Origin: Butyrivibrio sp.
GTDB lineage: Bacteria > Bacillota > Clostridia > Lachnospirales > Lachnospiraceae
NCBI GenBank assembly: GCA_015056575.1
Contig: SVGA01000024.1
Location: forward strand, 1-51,241
Direction: 5' to 3'
Length of the DNA stretch: 51,241 nt
The translations under genes and the position numbers were made by a program. The notes beneath the pieces were generated by a model. The model saw only the letters and a list, made by a program, of their open reading frames with translations. It was not told the DNA's origin and did not search any database. Shown piece after piece: positions 43,925 to 51,241 of this stretch. Position 1 is the stretch's first letter; every line of letters begins with the position of its first letter.

Positions 43925-46900
43925 ATGGCACAGAGAACAGATATTCACAAGGTACTGATAATTGGGTCGGGGCCAATTGTCATCGGACAGGCATGTGAGT
44001 TCGACTATTCCGGAACTCAGGCCTGCAAGGCTTTAAGAAGTCTTGGATATGAAATCGTACTGGTTAATTCCAATCCCGCGACCATCATGACGGATCCTGA
44101 AATGGCGGATAAGACCTACATCGAACCGCTTAACGTGGAGAGAGTGACAGCTGTCATTGAGAAGGAGAGACCCGATGCACTTCTGCCGAATCTTGGCGGA
44201 CAGTCAGGACTTAACCTTTGTGCCGAGCTTTATAAAGCAGGTGTTCTCGATAAATATAATGTAAAGGTTATAGGCGTTCAGGTAGACGCCATTGAACGAG
44301 GCGAGGACAGGACCGAGTTCAAGAATACAATGAATATGCTGGGCATAGAAATGGCCAAATCCAAGGCTGTCTACAGCGTTGAGGAAGCTCTTGAGGAAGC
44401 CGATATCCTTGGCTATCCCGTTGTTCTTCGTCCCGCATATACCATGGGAGGCGCCGGCGGCGGCCTCGTATATAACAAAGAAGAGTTGCAGACTGTTTGT
44501 TCAAGAGGTCTTCAGGCTTCCATCATCCACCAGGTTCTGGTTGAGGAATCTATCCTTGGATGGGAAGAACTGGAGCTTGAGGTTGTTCGTGACAAGGACA
44601 ACAACATGATCACAGTCTGCTTTATTGAAAATGTAGACCCTGTGGGAGTTCACACCGGTGATTCTTTCTGCACCGCTCCCATGCTTACCATTGACGAGGA
44701 CCTCCAGAAGGAGCTTCAGCGTCAGGCCTACAAGATAGTTGAACATATCGGTGTCATCGGAGGCACCAACGTTCAGTTCGCTCACGATCCCAAGAGCGGA
44801 CGTATCATTGTCATTGAGATCAATCCCAGAACATCAAGATCATCAGCCCTTGCAAGTAAGGCAACAGGTTTCCCTATTGCCCTTGTTTCCGCTAAGCTTG
44901 CAACAGGTCTTACCCTTGCAGAGCTTCCCGATTCCAAGTTCGGAACTCTGGATAAGTACGTTCCAAACGGAGATTACGTTGTTGTTAAGTTTGCCCGCTG
45001 GGCCTTTGAGAAGTTCCATGGCGTTCAGGACAAGCTTGGTACCCAGATGCGTGCCGTAGGCGAAGTCATGAGTATCGGCAAGAACTTCAAGGAAGCCTTC
45101 CAGAAGGCGATCCGCTCCCTTGAGAAGGACCGCTACGGCCTTGGCGGAATCGAGAAGTTCGAGAAAATGGACAAAAAAGATCTTCTTATCAGGATCAATG
45201 AAGCTTCCTCCGAGCGCTACTTCCTTATGTATGAAGCAATGAAGAAGGGTGTTACCGTAGAAGAGCTCCATGAGATCACCAAGGTTAAGCACTATTTCCT
45301 TGAGCAGATGAAGGAACTGGTAGACGAAGAGCAGCAGCTCATCGAGAAGAGCAAGGGAAGCGTACCTGCCCCGGATGCCCTTATCAAGGCCAAGGAGGAT
45401 GGCTTCTCCGACAGATATCTTGCAAAGATGCTCGGTGTTTCCGAGGATGACATCAGAAAAGCAAGAGAAGATGCCGGTCTATCTGAAAAGTGGGACGGCG
45501 TTCATGTATACGGAACTGATGGCAGCGCCTACTACTATTCTACATATAAGAAAGATGCCTCTTTTGAGAATCCGGATGCCGGCAGCGCAGCTGATGCTAA
45601 GAAGATCATGATCCTTGGCGGCGGTCCCAACAGGATCGGTCAGGGTATCGAGTTCGACTACTGCTGCGTACATGCAGCCATAGCCCTCAAGAAACTGGGC
45701 TTTGAAACCATTATTGTAAACTGCAATCCCGAGACAGTATCAACGGATTATGACACTTCAGATAAGCTCTATTTCGAGCCCCTTACCCTTGAGGATGTTC
45801 TTCAGATCTACCGCAAGGAGAAGCCTCTTGGAGTTATCGCTCAGTTCGGCGGTCAGACACCTCTTAATCTGGCAGCCAAGCTCAAGGAGGAGGGTGTCAA
45901 CATTCTTGGCACAACTCCCGAAGTTATCGACCTTGCCGAGGACAGAGATCAGTTCCGGCTCATGATGGAGAAGCTTGGAATCCCAATGGCTGAGGCAGGT
46001 ATGGCTTCAGATGTAGAGTCAGCCAAGGAGATTGCTGCAAGGATTGGCTATCCCGTTATGGTTCGTCCTTCCTTTGTACTTGGGGGCCGCGGCATGGAGA
46101 TCGTAAGAGATGAAGAGAGCATGGAGGGTTACATGAGAGCCGCCGTTGGCGTAACTCCCGACAGGCCCATCCTTATAGACAGATTCCTTCAGAATGCTCT
46201 TGAGTGCGAGGCAGATGCCATCAGCGACGGAACACATGCTTTTGTTCCTGCGGTTATGGAGCACATTGAGCTTGCGGGTATCCACTCGGGAGACTCAGCC
46301 TGCATCATTCCTTCCAAGCATATTCCTGAGAAACACCTCAAGACCATTGAGGAGTACACCAGGAAGATTGCCGTGGAGATGAACGTTGTAGGACTTATGA
46401 ACATGCAGTATGCCATCGAGAACGACACGGTTTACGTACTGGAAGCCAATCCCCGTGCATCCAGGACAGTTCCGCTGGTTTCCAAGGTTTGCGGCATCAG
46501 GATGGTGCCCATTGCTACAGACATTATTACCTCAGAGCTTACAGGCAGAAAGTCACCTGTGCCTGAGCTTATAGAGAACAAGAAGACCACCGAGCCTGAG
46601 TACTACGGAGTAAAAGAGGCAGTGTTCCCCTTCAACATGTTCCCTGAGGTTGACCCTGTCCTCGGACCTGAGATGCGCTCGACAGGAGAGGTTCTCGGCC
46701 TTGCCAAGACTCCCGGCGAAGCCTTCTTCAAAGCTGAAGAGGCAGCAGGCATGGCACTTCCTCTTTCAGGAGCGGTACTTATCTCCCTTAACACCGCAGA
46801 TAAGCCCTACGCTGCAGAGCTTGCAAAGAGCTTTGCTGACAGCGGCTTTAAGATCTACGCAACCGGAAGGACCCATGAGCTTATCACGGAGGCCGGAATT

Positions 46901-47170
46901 GAAGCTAAGAAGATAATGAAGAACTACGAGGGCGGAAGACCCAACGTAGAGGATGTTATCAAGAACGGCGAAGTGCAGCTGGTTATCAACACACCTATCG
47001 GCCGCAGGGCAGCCCACGACGACGGTTACCTCAGAAGAGCAGCCATCAAGGCCCGTATCCCTTACATCACCACAGTAGCAGCCGGCAAGGCAGCTGCCGA
47101 GGGAATCAAAGAGGTCCTTGAGAAGGGCTGCGGCAACATCAGATCCCTTCAGGAATATCACAATGCTTGA
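43925..47170 (+). CDS. carB: Carbamoyl-phosphate synthase large subunit
   Basis: 1081 aa, full length. Two homologous ATP-grasp halves are present: the first starts VLIIGSGPIVIGQACEFDYSGTQ with AYTMGGAGGG and the second IMILGGGPNRIGQGIEFDYCCVH with SFVLGGRGM. The oligomerisation region (about 400-550) lies between them. A C-terminal MGS-like allosteric domain (AAELAKSFADSGFKIYATGRTHELI) closes the protein. It makes carbamoyl phosphate from bicarbonate, ammonia (from the CarA subunit) and two ATP for pyrimidine and arginine synthesis. carA is not adjacent, so the small subunit must be elsewhere. GAAAGGGGAGC precedes the ATG. The 3' end overlaps the next gene by 8 bp. Confidence 0.97.
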   Translation: MAQRTDIHKVLIIGSGPIVIGQACEFDYSGTQACKALRSLGYEIVLVNSNPATIMTDPEMADKTYIEPLNVERVTAVIEKERPDALLPNLGGQSGLNLCAELYKAGVLDKYNVKVIGVQVDAIERGEDRTEFKNTMNMLGIEMAKSKAVYSVEEALEEADILGYPVVLRPAYTMGGAGGGLVYNKEELQTVCSRGLQASIIHQVLVEESILGWEELELEVVRDKDNNMITVCFIENVDPVGVHTGDSFCTAPMLTIDEDLQKELQRQAYKIVEHIGVIGGTNVQFAHDPKSGRIIVIEINPRTSRSSALASKATGFPIALVSAKLATGLTLAELPDSKFGTLDKYVPNGDYVVVKFARWAFEKFHGVQDKLGTQMRAVGEVMSIGKNFKEAFQKAIRSLEKDRYGLGGIEKFEKMDKKDLLIRINEASSERYFLMYEAMKKGVTVEELHEITKVKHYFLEQMKELVDEEQQLIEKSKGSVPAPDALIKAKEDGFSDRYLAKMLGVSEDDIRKAREDAGLSEKWDGVHVYGTDGSAYYYSTYKKDASFENPDAGSAADAKKIMILGGGPNRIGQGIEFDYCCVHAAIALKKLGFETIIVNCNPETVSTDYDTSDKLYFEPLTLEDVLQIYRKEKPLGVIAQFGGQTPLNLAAKLKEEGVNILGTTPEVIDLAEDRDQFRLMMEKLGIPMAEAGMASDVESAKEIAARIGYPVMVRPSFVLGGRGMEIVRDEESMEGYMRAAVGVTPDRPILIDRFLQNALECEADAISDGTHAFVPAVMEHIELAGIHSGDSACIIPSKHIPEKHLKTIEEYTRKIAVEMNVVGLMNMQYAIENDTVYVLEANPRASRTVPLVSKVCGIRMVPIATDIITSELTGRKSPVPELIENKKTTEPEYYGVKEAVFPFNMFPEVDPVLGPEMRSTGEVLGLAKTPGEAFFKAEEAAGMALPLSGAVLISLNTADKPYAAELAKSFADSGFKIYATGRTHELITEAGIEAKKIMKNYEGGRPNVEDVIKNGEVQLVINTPIGRRAAHDDGYLRRAAIKARIPYITTVAAGKAAAEGIKEVLEKGCGNIRSLQEYHNA

Positions 47171-47672
47171 AAATACGGTTCGTGAAAAATATACAAGAAT
47201 AACAAATACCCTGATAAAGAAGCAGCTCTCCATTACCACAATGGAGAGCTGTACTTCAGGTCAGATAGCATCCCTCATTACTGATACCGAAGGCTCTTCG
47301 GCCATAATAAAGGGAGCATTTGTTACATACAGCAATGAGGCCAAGTTAAGGTGCGGAGTCAGTGCTGATGTGATCAACAAATTCGGAGTCTATTCCATGG
47401 AGACGGCTTCGGAAATGGCTGGAGCCTGCAGAAGCTTCTACGATGCGGATATAGGCATTGGAGTAACGGGAACCTTAGGTAATATGGACCCGGGTAATGA
47501 GGACAGCGTTCCAGGAGAGGTGTACTTTGCCATTGCCACAAGATACGGAACAGAGTCCTGGTTCAGTAAAGTCCCCGGGCAGTCATCGAGGCTTGATTAC
47601 AAGCTGTATATGGCAGATTTAATAGCCGATGCCCTTATGGAAGCGCTGGGTATGGAATGCGATGATAACTGA
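47163..47672 (+). CDS. pncC: CinA C-terminal family nicotinamide-nucleotide amidase
   Basis: 169 aa, a stand-alone CinA-C domain. TMESCTSGQIASLITD carries the catalytic Ser region and GAFVTYSNEAKLRCGVS the conserved Tyr and Lys. GIGVTGTLGNMDPGN replaces the usual GVTGxAGPxG, a slight divergence. It would deamidate nicotinamide mononucleotide to nicotinate mononucleotide in NAD salvage. ATG 47163 follows AGGAA and overlaps the carB stop (ATGCTTGA), so the two are translationally coupled; the frame opens further up inside carB. No functional link to carbamoyl phosphate is obvious. Confidence 0.88.
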   Translation: MLENTVREKYTRITNTLIKKQLSITTMESCTSGQIASLITDTEGSSAIIKGAFVTYSNEAKLRCGVSADVINKFGVYSMETASEMAGACRSFYDADIGIGVTGTLGNMDPGNEDSVPGEVYFAIATRYGTESWFSKVPGQSSRLDYKLYMADLIADALMEALGMECDDN

Positions 47673-47673
47673 T

Positions 47674-47690
47674 GGGAATTATTCCCTTTT
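47674..47690 (+). terminator. Weak terminator after pncC
   Basis: GGGAA-TTA-TTCCC followed by TTTT, overlapping the region just after the stop. The stem is only 5 bp, so efficiency is doubtful. Confidence 0.4.
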
Positions 47691-47807
47691 GTCTTAGTAA
47701 ATGGAGGAAATGGTCAGACTTGACACTGGTTTGATAGCTATCAGCGGTTGGATTACAAGATTTCGATGATTTTATCAAGGCGCTTCCAACGCATTTGTTT
47801 CTTTTGG

Positions 47808-47969
47808 GACTTTGCGGTGGAAATATTTATGAAATATCGTACAGAATGCACAGAACAGAAACGTTATCCTGATAATCAAGTACTCAATAAGGCTATTTAT
47901 CGATATAACGTTAAGTTTTAGGGCTATAATACCTACTTAATCAGCTTGTAGAAGACTTTGCGGTGGAAA
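47808..47969 (+). repeat. 16-bp direct repeat pair
   Basis: GACTTTGCGGTGGAAA occurs at 47808-47823 and again at 47954-47969, inside the gene-poor 47673-48326 interval. The second copy runs directly into the degenerate tandem repeat beginning at 47966. Confidence 0.7.
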
Positions 47970-48064
47970 GTGCTCAAGTCATATGCTCTCCGCCCAACCA
48001 CGCTCGGTCGCCTCGACGCAAGAAAGTGTTCAATTCACAATTCCCATCGCCCGCCTCGACGCAA
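47966..48064 (+). repeat. Degenerate tandem repeat, two units
   Basis: Unit 1 (47966-48021, 56 nt) and unit 2 (48022-48064, 43 nt) both begin GAAAGTG(C/T)TCAA and end GCCTCGACGCAA. Unit 1 has an extra 13 bp (aaccacgctcggt). The exact 16-bp match CGCCTCGACGCAAGAA lies at 48009-48024 and 48052-48067. A possible decayed third unit starts at about 48065. Two units without unique spacers do not make a CRISPR array. Confidence 0.65.
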
Positions 48065-48125
48065 GAATAATCTAAATTCAGGTTTGCACAATAGAATCAC
48101 TTTTGTAAATAGGTAGTTAGAAGTT

Positions 48126-48179
48126 TTCCCCTAAAGAAGGCTGATGGAGTATCCATGGTCTCTCTTAGGGGGATTTTTT
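48126..48179 (+). terminator. Intrinsic terminator in gene-poor interval
   Basis: CCCCTAA..GA pairs with TC.TTAGGGG, enclosing a smaller GGA/TCC pairing, and is followed by TTTTTT. It is more than 450 bp after pncC, so it may end a separate small transcript. Confidence 0.7.
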
Positions 48180-48220
48180 ATGCCTTCATCATAAAAAACA
48201 ATATTTAGTGAGAAAAACCA

Positions 48221-48248
48221 TGGACTAATGATTTGAAAATCGTATAAT
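48221..48248 (+). promoter_or_regulatory. Promoter of the BspA-like protein
   Basis: TGGACT (48221-48226), a 16-bp spacer and a consensus TATAAT (48243-48248) lie about 80 bp before the ATG. The -35 is weak, and the leader is AT-rich. Confidence 0.5.
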
Positions 48249-48326
48249 TACTTAAGACGCAATTTATTGTTTATACATATTTAATAAATAGATTAGAAAA
48301 ATATTATTTTTTAGAGGGGATTCAAG

Positions 48327-51241
48327 ATGAAAAGAGCATTCACAAGATCCTTAGGCGTATTTCTGGCCGCGGTTATGGCATTTTCTTCGACTCAGATTAC
48401 AGCAGTTGCTGCTGATTATACCTACCTGACACAGCAGAGTAGCGATGCCGGATCAACAGGGGAATCGGTGTCGGAAACAGATGATGGTTTATCGGATATT
48501 AAAGACCAGGTAAGCTCTATGCTGGGGAGTAGCGACGAAAATACTGACGGCGAGGGCTCCGGTGACGAGCCGGTCGGTAATGCTGCCGACGAAACACCTG
48601 AGAATCCGGATGCCGCAACAGGCGCAAATGCAGGAGAAGAGAATGCATCTTCAGGATCAAATACCGGTGATGGGAATGAGAGCTTAGATGATGCAACCGC
48701 TGAGATTACTGACGACGCAGCAGAAGAACTATCGGACGAAGCCGCAGAAGAGCTCTCGGATGAAGCTACAGAAGAGCTATCGGATGAGGCAGCGACCGAA
48801 GGATCTGACGAAGCATTAACCGGCGCTTCAGACCCGGAGGAAGAGGAAAAAGAGATCCTCAAGGCCGGAAGCTGGTCATATTATCTTGATGAAGACGGTT
48901 ATGCTCATATCGTGGGATTTTCCGATACAGATAAATCTTCTGTTACAGTGCCCAAGAAGATGGGTAAATACTTTGCCGTAGCAATTGAAGACGGCACTTT
49001 TTCTGATGCAGTAAATCTTAAGTCTGTAAAGATTCCCTTTTATATCAGAGAAATCGGAAGTAATGCTTTTAACAGTGATGTTACCATCAGTGCATATCAC
49101 GGCGCGTATGCCCTTGATTATGCTGCGAACAGCGGATACAAGAGCACTGATCTTTCAGATTATGATTTTGCGGATGGTGCGATAGACCTTACCGAGATTA
49201 CCCGTTCTCACTATTTCTTTATTACCGATACTGAGATAGAGATGAATAAGCTTGAGGTATCTTACCTTGAGGATCATCCTGTTTTCTATCTTCCACCCTC
49301 TGATGAGATCTCAAACGGCGATGCCTTTAAGATCATCAGTAAGGAAGAGGCAGGAGATAATTATATCCTTCACTGTGAAAGAGCTATCGGAAGTGAAGTC
49401 TTAAAGAGACTTGTCATTGATGAGGAGAATCTTAGACCCGACTGGGAAAATGCCATTTATTACAACGATTCAGACTACGATGGCGTTTACGAGGAATATA
49501 CTATCGATGATATGGAGAAGACGGGCGAGAATTCCTATAACCTCTATGGCTTTGGGTCTATATCCACATCATTCCAGAGTGAACTGAACTACGATATCTC
49601 CCTGAAAATACCTCATAAAGATCGGGAAGGTTCCACCCAGAAAGCGGATGTCAAAGTTGAAGCCAGCGGCTCCGACAATACAACATATTCCGTAAATGTA
49701 GATATAGATTTCGCAAAAGGAAAAGTAAAAAAGTTTGAGGTAATCCAAAAGAAGAAACAGGAGTTTTCCTTTTCCATTACCGGAAGTGTCAGCGATAAAA
49801 AAACTGAGTCGAAAAAGACGATTCCGGTTGCCAAGGTACCTCTTAAAGAGCCGGGACTTGTTAATATCTATGCGGTTTTGCAGCTGGTGTATTCCGTTGA
49901 CGGAACTGTTTCTTTTACCTACGAGACATCAGAGACCACAGGCTTTAGAGTAGTGGGAGATGAAATACAGCAGATAAAGGATGTAACATCCCAGGATACC
50001 AGTTTCGAAGCTGCAGTAAAAGCCAAAGCGGGAATTGAGATTGGAATCGAACTTGATGCAATTAATAAGATTGTTTCCGCAGAGGCAAAGCTTGAGGGCG
50101 GTGTTAAGCTTGAAATGTCAAGGGACCTGTCTGAGAGCATTCCGGAGGGAAAGTTATCTGCCTATGTTAAGATATATGTTGCCATTTCTGTGGAATTTCT
50201 TGATTTCTTAAGTTTTGATCTGGAAAAAGACTTTTTGGAGTCGGATTATGTCATAAAGATTATTCCTTATGACAAATACACTGTAATGTTCAGTTCCGGA
50301 AAAGGTGACAATATTCCGGCGCAGACAGTACTAAAGGGCGGATGCGCCGCTGAGCCTGAGGTGGGTTATTCCTCAGACCGCAAAGGCATTCAGGGATGGT
50401 ACACCGATCCTTCATTTACACATAAGTGGAATTTTGAGACCGATAAGGTTACTTCCGACATGGTGCTCTATGCCAAGTGGGCTAAGCTCTATGCTGTTAC
50501 CTATGATTATAACCTTGAGGGAGCCGGAGTCTATAAGGCTGTTGCTGTAGAAGGGGCATCTATCGGCGAAATCGGAGGAGCCAAGGTCTCCAATTACAAA
50601 TTCAAAGAGTGGACTAAAGACCGTGAGGGCAAAGAAAAGTGGGATTTTGAAACTGATCTTATGCCCGGTAGCGATCTGACAATTTATGCCCAGTATGAGT
50701 ACATAGAGGGCTACAATCCATGGGATGAAGCGGTGAATGCCGGTGATACCATAATTGAAGACGGCATATCCTATTCTGCTGAAGGTTTTGAGTTTAAAAC
50801 ATTCGGTTCAGGAACCGGCAGCTATGCAGAAGTAACCGGATATAAGGGCGATGGCGGTGCAGTTGTAATTCCCACAAAGACTGAGGATGGCGTTAGAGTA
50901 ACGAGACTTAATAACGGAGTTCTTAGTGGAAATAAGGATTTAACTGCGGTAAAGATTCCAAATAATGTTTCATTTGATGCCGGGGTGTTAAATGGCTGCA
51001 CAAATGTGGAGAGCGTAAGCATACCGGATGTACAAACGTTCATAGATGGCTTTAGTAATAAGTGGACGAATTTAGCTTCGCTTTTCATAAATAACAGCAG
51101 CTACAGTACATACATTAAAGAATATCCTAAATTGAAAAAGGTTACGCTGACTGGGAATATCACACAGATAAAGGCGAATACCTTCAGTGAATGGACGCAG
51201 CTTGAAGAAGTAAACTATCCTGACACTGTTACAAGCATAGG
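48327..51241 (+). CDS. BspA-like LRR / InlB-repeat surface protein (partial, runs off window)
   Basis: At least 971 codons with no stop before the window end. AGAGGGGA precedes ATG 48327. A signal peptide (MKRAFTRSLGVFLAAVMAFSS, cleavage near VAA-D) is followed by an acidic Glu/Asp/Ser-rich stretch with near-repeats of EELSDEA (about 133-160). A first BspA-type LRR piece has SVKIPFYIREIGSNAFNSD. An unrecognised beta-rich region of about 400 residues follows. Two InlB/Listeria-Bacteroides repeats come next (GWYTDPSFTHKWNFETD; FKEWTKDREGKEKWDFETD). LRR_5/BspA repeats then run to the edge (LTAVKIPNNVSF; NVESVSIPD; LKKVTLTGNITQIKANTF). It is probably a secreted adhesin or wall-bound protein. Its anchor, if any, lies beyond the window. 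Confidence 0.88.
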   Translation, partial: MKRAFTRSLGVFLAAVMAFSSTQITAVAADYTYLTQQSSDAGSTGESVSETDDGLSDIKDQVSSMLGSSDENTDGEGSGDEPVGNAADETPENPDAATGANAGEENASSGSNTGDGNESLDDATAEITDDAAEELSDEAAEELSDEATEELSDEAATEGSDEALTGASDPEEEEKEILKAGSWSYYLDEDGYAHIVGFSDTDKSSVTVPKKMGKYFAVAIEDGTFSDAVNLKSVKIPFYIREIGSNAFNSDVTISAYHGAYALDYAANSGYKSTDLSDYDFADGAIDLTEITRSHYFFITDTEIEMNKLEVSYLEDHPVFYLPPSDEISNGDAFKIISKEEAGDNYILHCERAIGSEVLKRLVIDEENLRPDWENAIYYNDSDYDGVYEEYTIDDMEKTGENSYNLYGFGSISTSFQSELNYDISLKIPHKDREGSTQKADVKVEASGSDNTTYSVNVDIDFAKGKVKKFEVIQKKKQEFSFSITGSVSDKKTESKKTIPVAKVPLKEPGLVNIYAVLQLVYSVDGTVSFTYETSETTGFRVVGDEIQQIKDVTSQDTSFEAAVKAKAGIEIGIELDAINKIVSAEAKLEGGVKLEMSRDLSESIPEGKLSAYVKIYVAISVEFLDFLSFDLEKDFLESDYVIKIIPYDKYTVMFSSGKGDNIPAQTVLKGGCAAEPEVGYSSDRKGIQGWYTDPSFTHKWNFETDKVTSDMVLYAKWAKLYAVTYDYNLEGAGVYKAVAVEGASIGEIGGAKVSNYKFKEWTKDREGKEKWDFETDLMPGSDLTIYAQYEYIEGYNPWDEAVNAGDTIIEDGISYSAEGFEFKTFGSGTGSYAEVTGYKGDGGAVVIPTKTEDGVRVTRLNNGVLSGNKDLTAVKIPNNVSFDAGVLNGCTNVESVSIPDVQTFIDGFSNKWTNLASLFINNSSYSTYIKEYPKLKKVTLTGNITQIKANTFSEWTQLEEVNYPDTVTSI

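Larger units (their letters stand above)
47931..48180 (+). ncRNA. Candidate small RNA in the pncC to BspA-like gap
   Basis: No protein gene is convincing between 47673 and 48326. A consensus -10 TATAAT stands at 47925-47930 without a clear -35. A good terminator ends at about 48179, so a transcript of about 245 nt is possible. Near its ends, TACCTA (47930-47935) can pair with TAGGTA (48110-48115). Its middle contains degenerate tandem repeats. It resembles no RNA family I recognise, and the region could equally be recombination debris. Confidence 0.35.

Noticed and set aside
47766..47921. 51-codon open frame in the gene-poor interval
   Set aside because: No ribosome-binding site, no recognised family, and rare-residue-rich composition; possibly a decayed gene but unsupported.
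47914..47932. GTTTTAGGGCTATAAT resembles the start of type II CRISPR repeats
   Set aside because: A single copy with no spacers and no cas genes nearby; read instead as containing a -10 box.
47966..48067. Short repeats as a mini CRISPR array
   Set aside because: Only two units, similarity extends through the whole unit rather than repeats separated by unique spacers, and unit lengths differ by 13 bp.

Overview
The window looks like chromosome of an anaerobic Firmicute of the Clostridia, most likely Lachnospiraceae of the Butyrivibrio/Pseudobutyrivibrio type (inference). The reasons are strong Shine-Dalgarno sites, Gram-positive export signals, an LXG/WXG-type (type VII) secreted toxin cassette, BspA-like and cell-wall-binding-repeat surface proteins, a complete hexuronate catabolic operon, and many c-di-GMP and hybrid-kinase proteins with a membrane sensor style I associate with that family. 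No tRNA, rRNA, IS element or CRISPR array is visible. The 5' end of the RNase P RNA gene (minus strand) lies at the left edge, and a BspA-like surface protein is cut off at the right edge.

Left part (1-10.5 kb): after rnpB comes a pectin/alginate-type uronate operon, kduI - kduD - KDPG aldolase (fused to a VOC domain) - kdgK. It would take 5-keto-4-deoxyuronate to pyruvate and glyceraldehyde 3-phosphate and ends at a good terminator. A translationally coupled GGDEF cyclase / HD-GYP phosphodiesterase pair and a cytoplasmic GH35 beta-galactosidase follow, with a convergent class C beta-lactamase-like serine hydrolase. Polysaccharide use and c-di-GMP turnover therefore sit side by side, and the HD-GYP protein has an extracellular segment resembling a carbohydrate-binding module.

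Middle (10.5-33.8 kb): two giant tandem paralogous secreted proteins carry an acidic Ser/Glu/Asp-rich region followed by cell-wall-binding-like repeats. Next are a convergent MATE transporter, a small unknown protein overlapping a 23S rRNA uracil methyltransferase, and a 12-kb five-gene signalling operon: HD-GYP, hybrid histidine kinase, tandem receiver protein, HD-GYP with C-terminal beta-sandwich domains, and a beta-propeller hybrid kinase. Several of these proteins share modules: an unnamed multi-TM sensor, a post-Hpt C-terminal helix module, and a repeated jelly-roll-like motif.

Right part (33.8-51.2 kb): a probable type VII secretion cassette has two small helical WXG/LXG-partner proteins, a 1863-aa LXG-RHS polymorphic toxin with a C-terminal His...Cys papain-like domain, and a lipoprotein starting 2 bp later that may give immunity. 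A PadR - permease-prefix membrane protein - DUF4097 envelope-response operon follows, with an unusual repeat-rich promoter. Then come carB and a CinA-C/PncC amidohydrolase, a gene-poor 650-bp stretch with degenerate repeats and a terminator (possible small RNA), and the start of a BspA/InlB-repeat surface protein.
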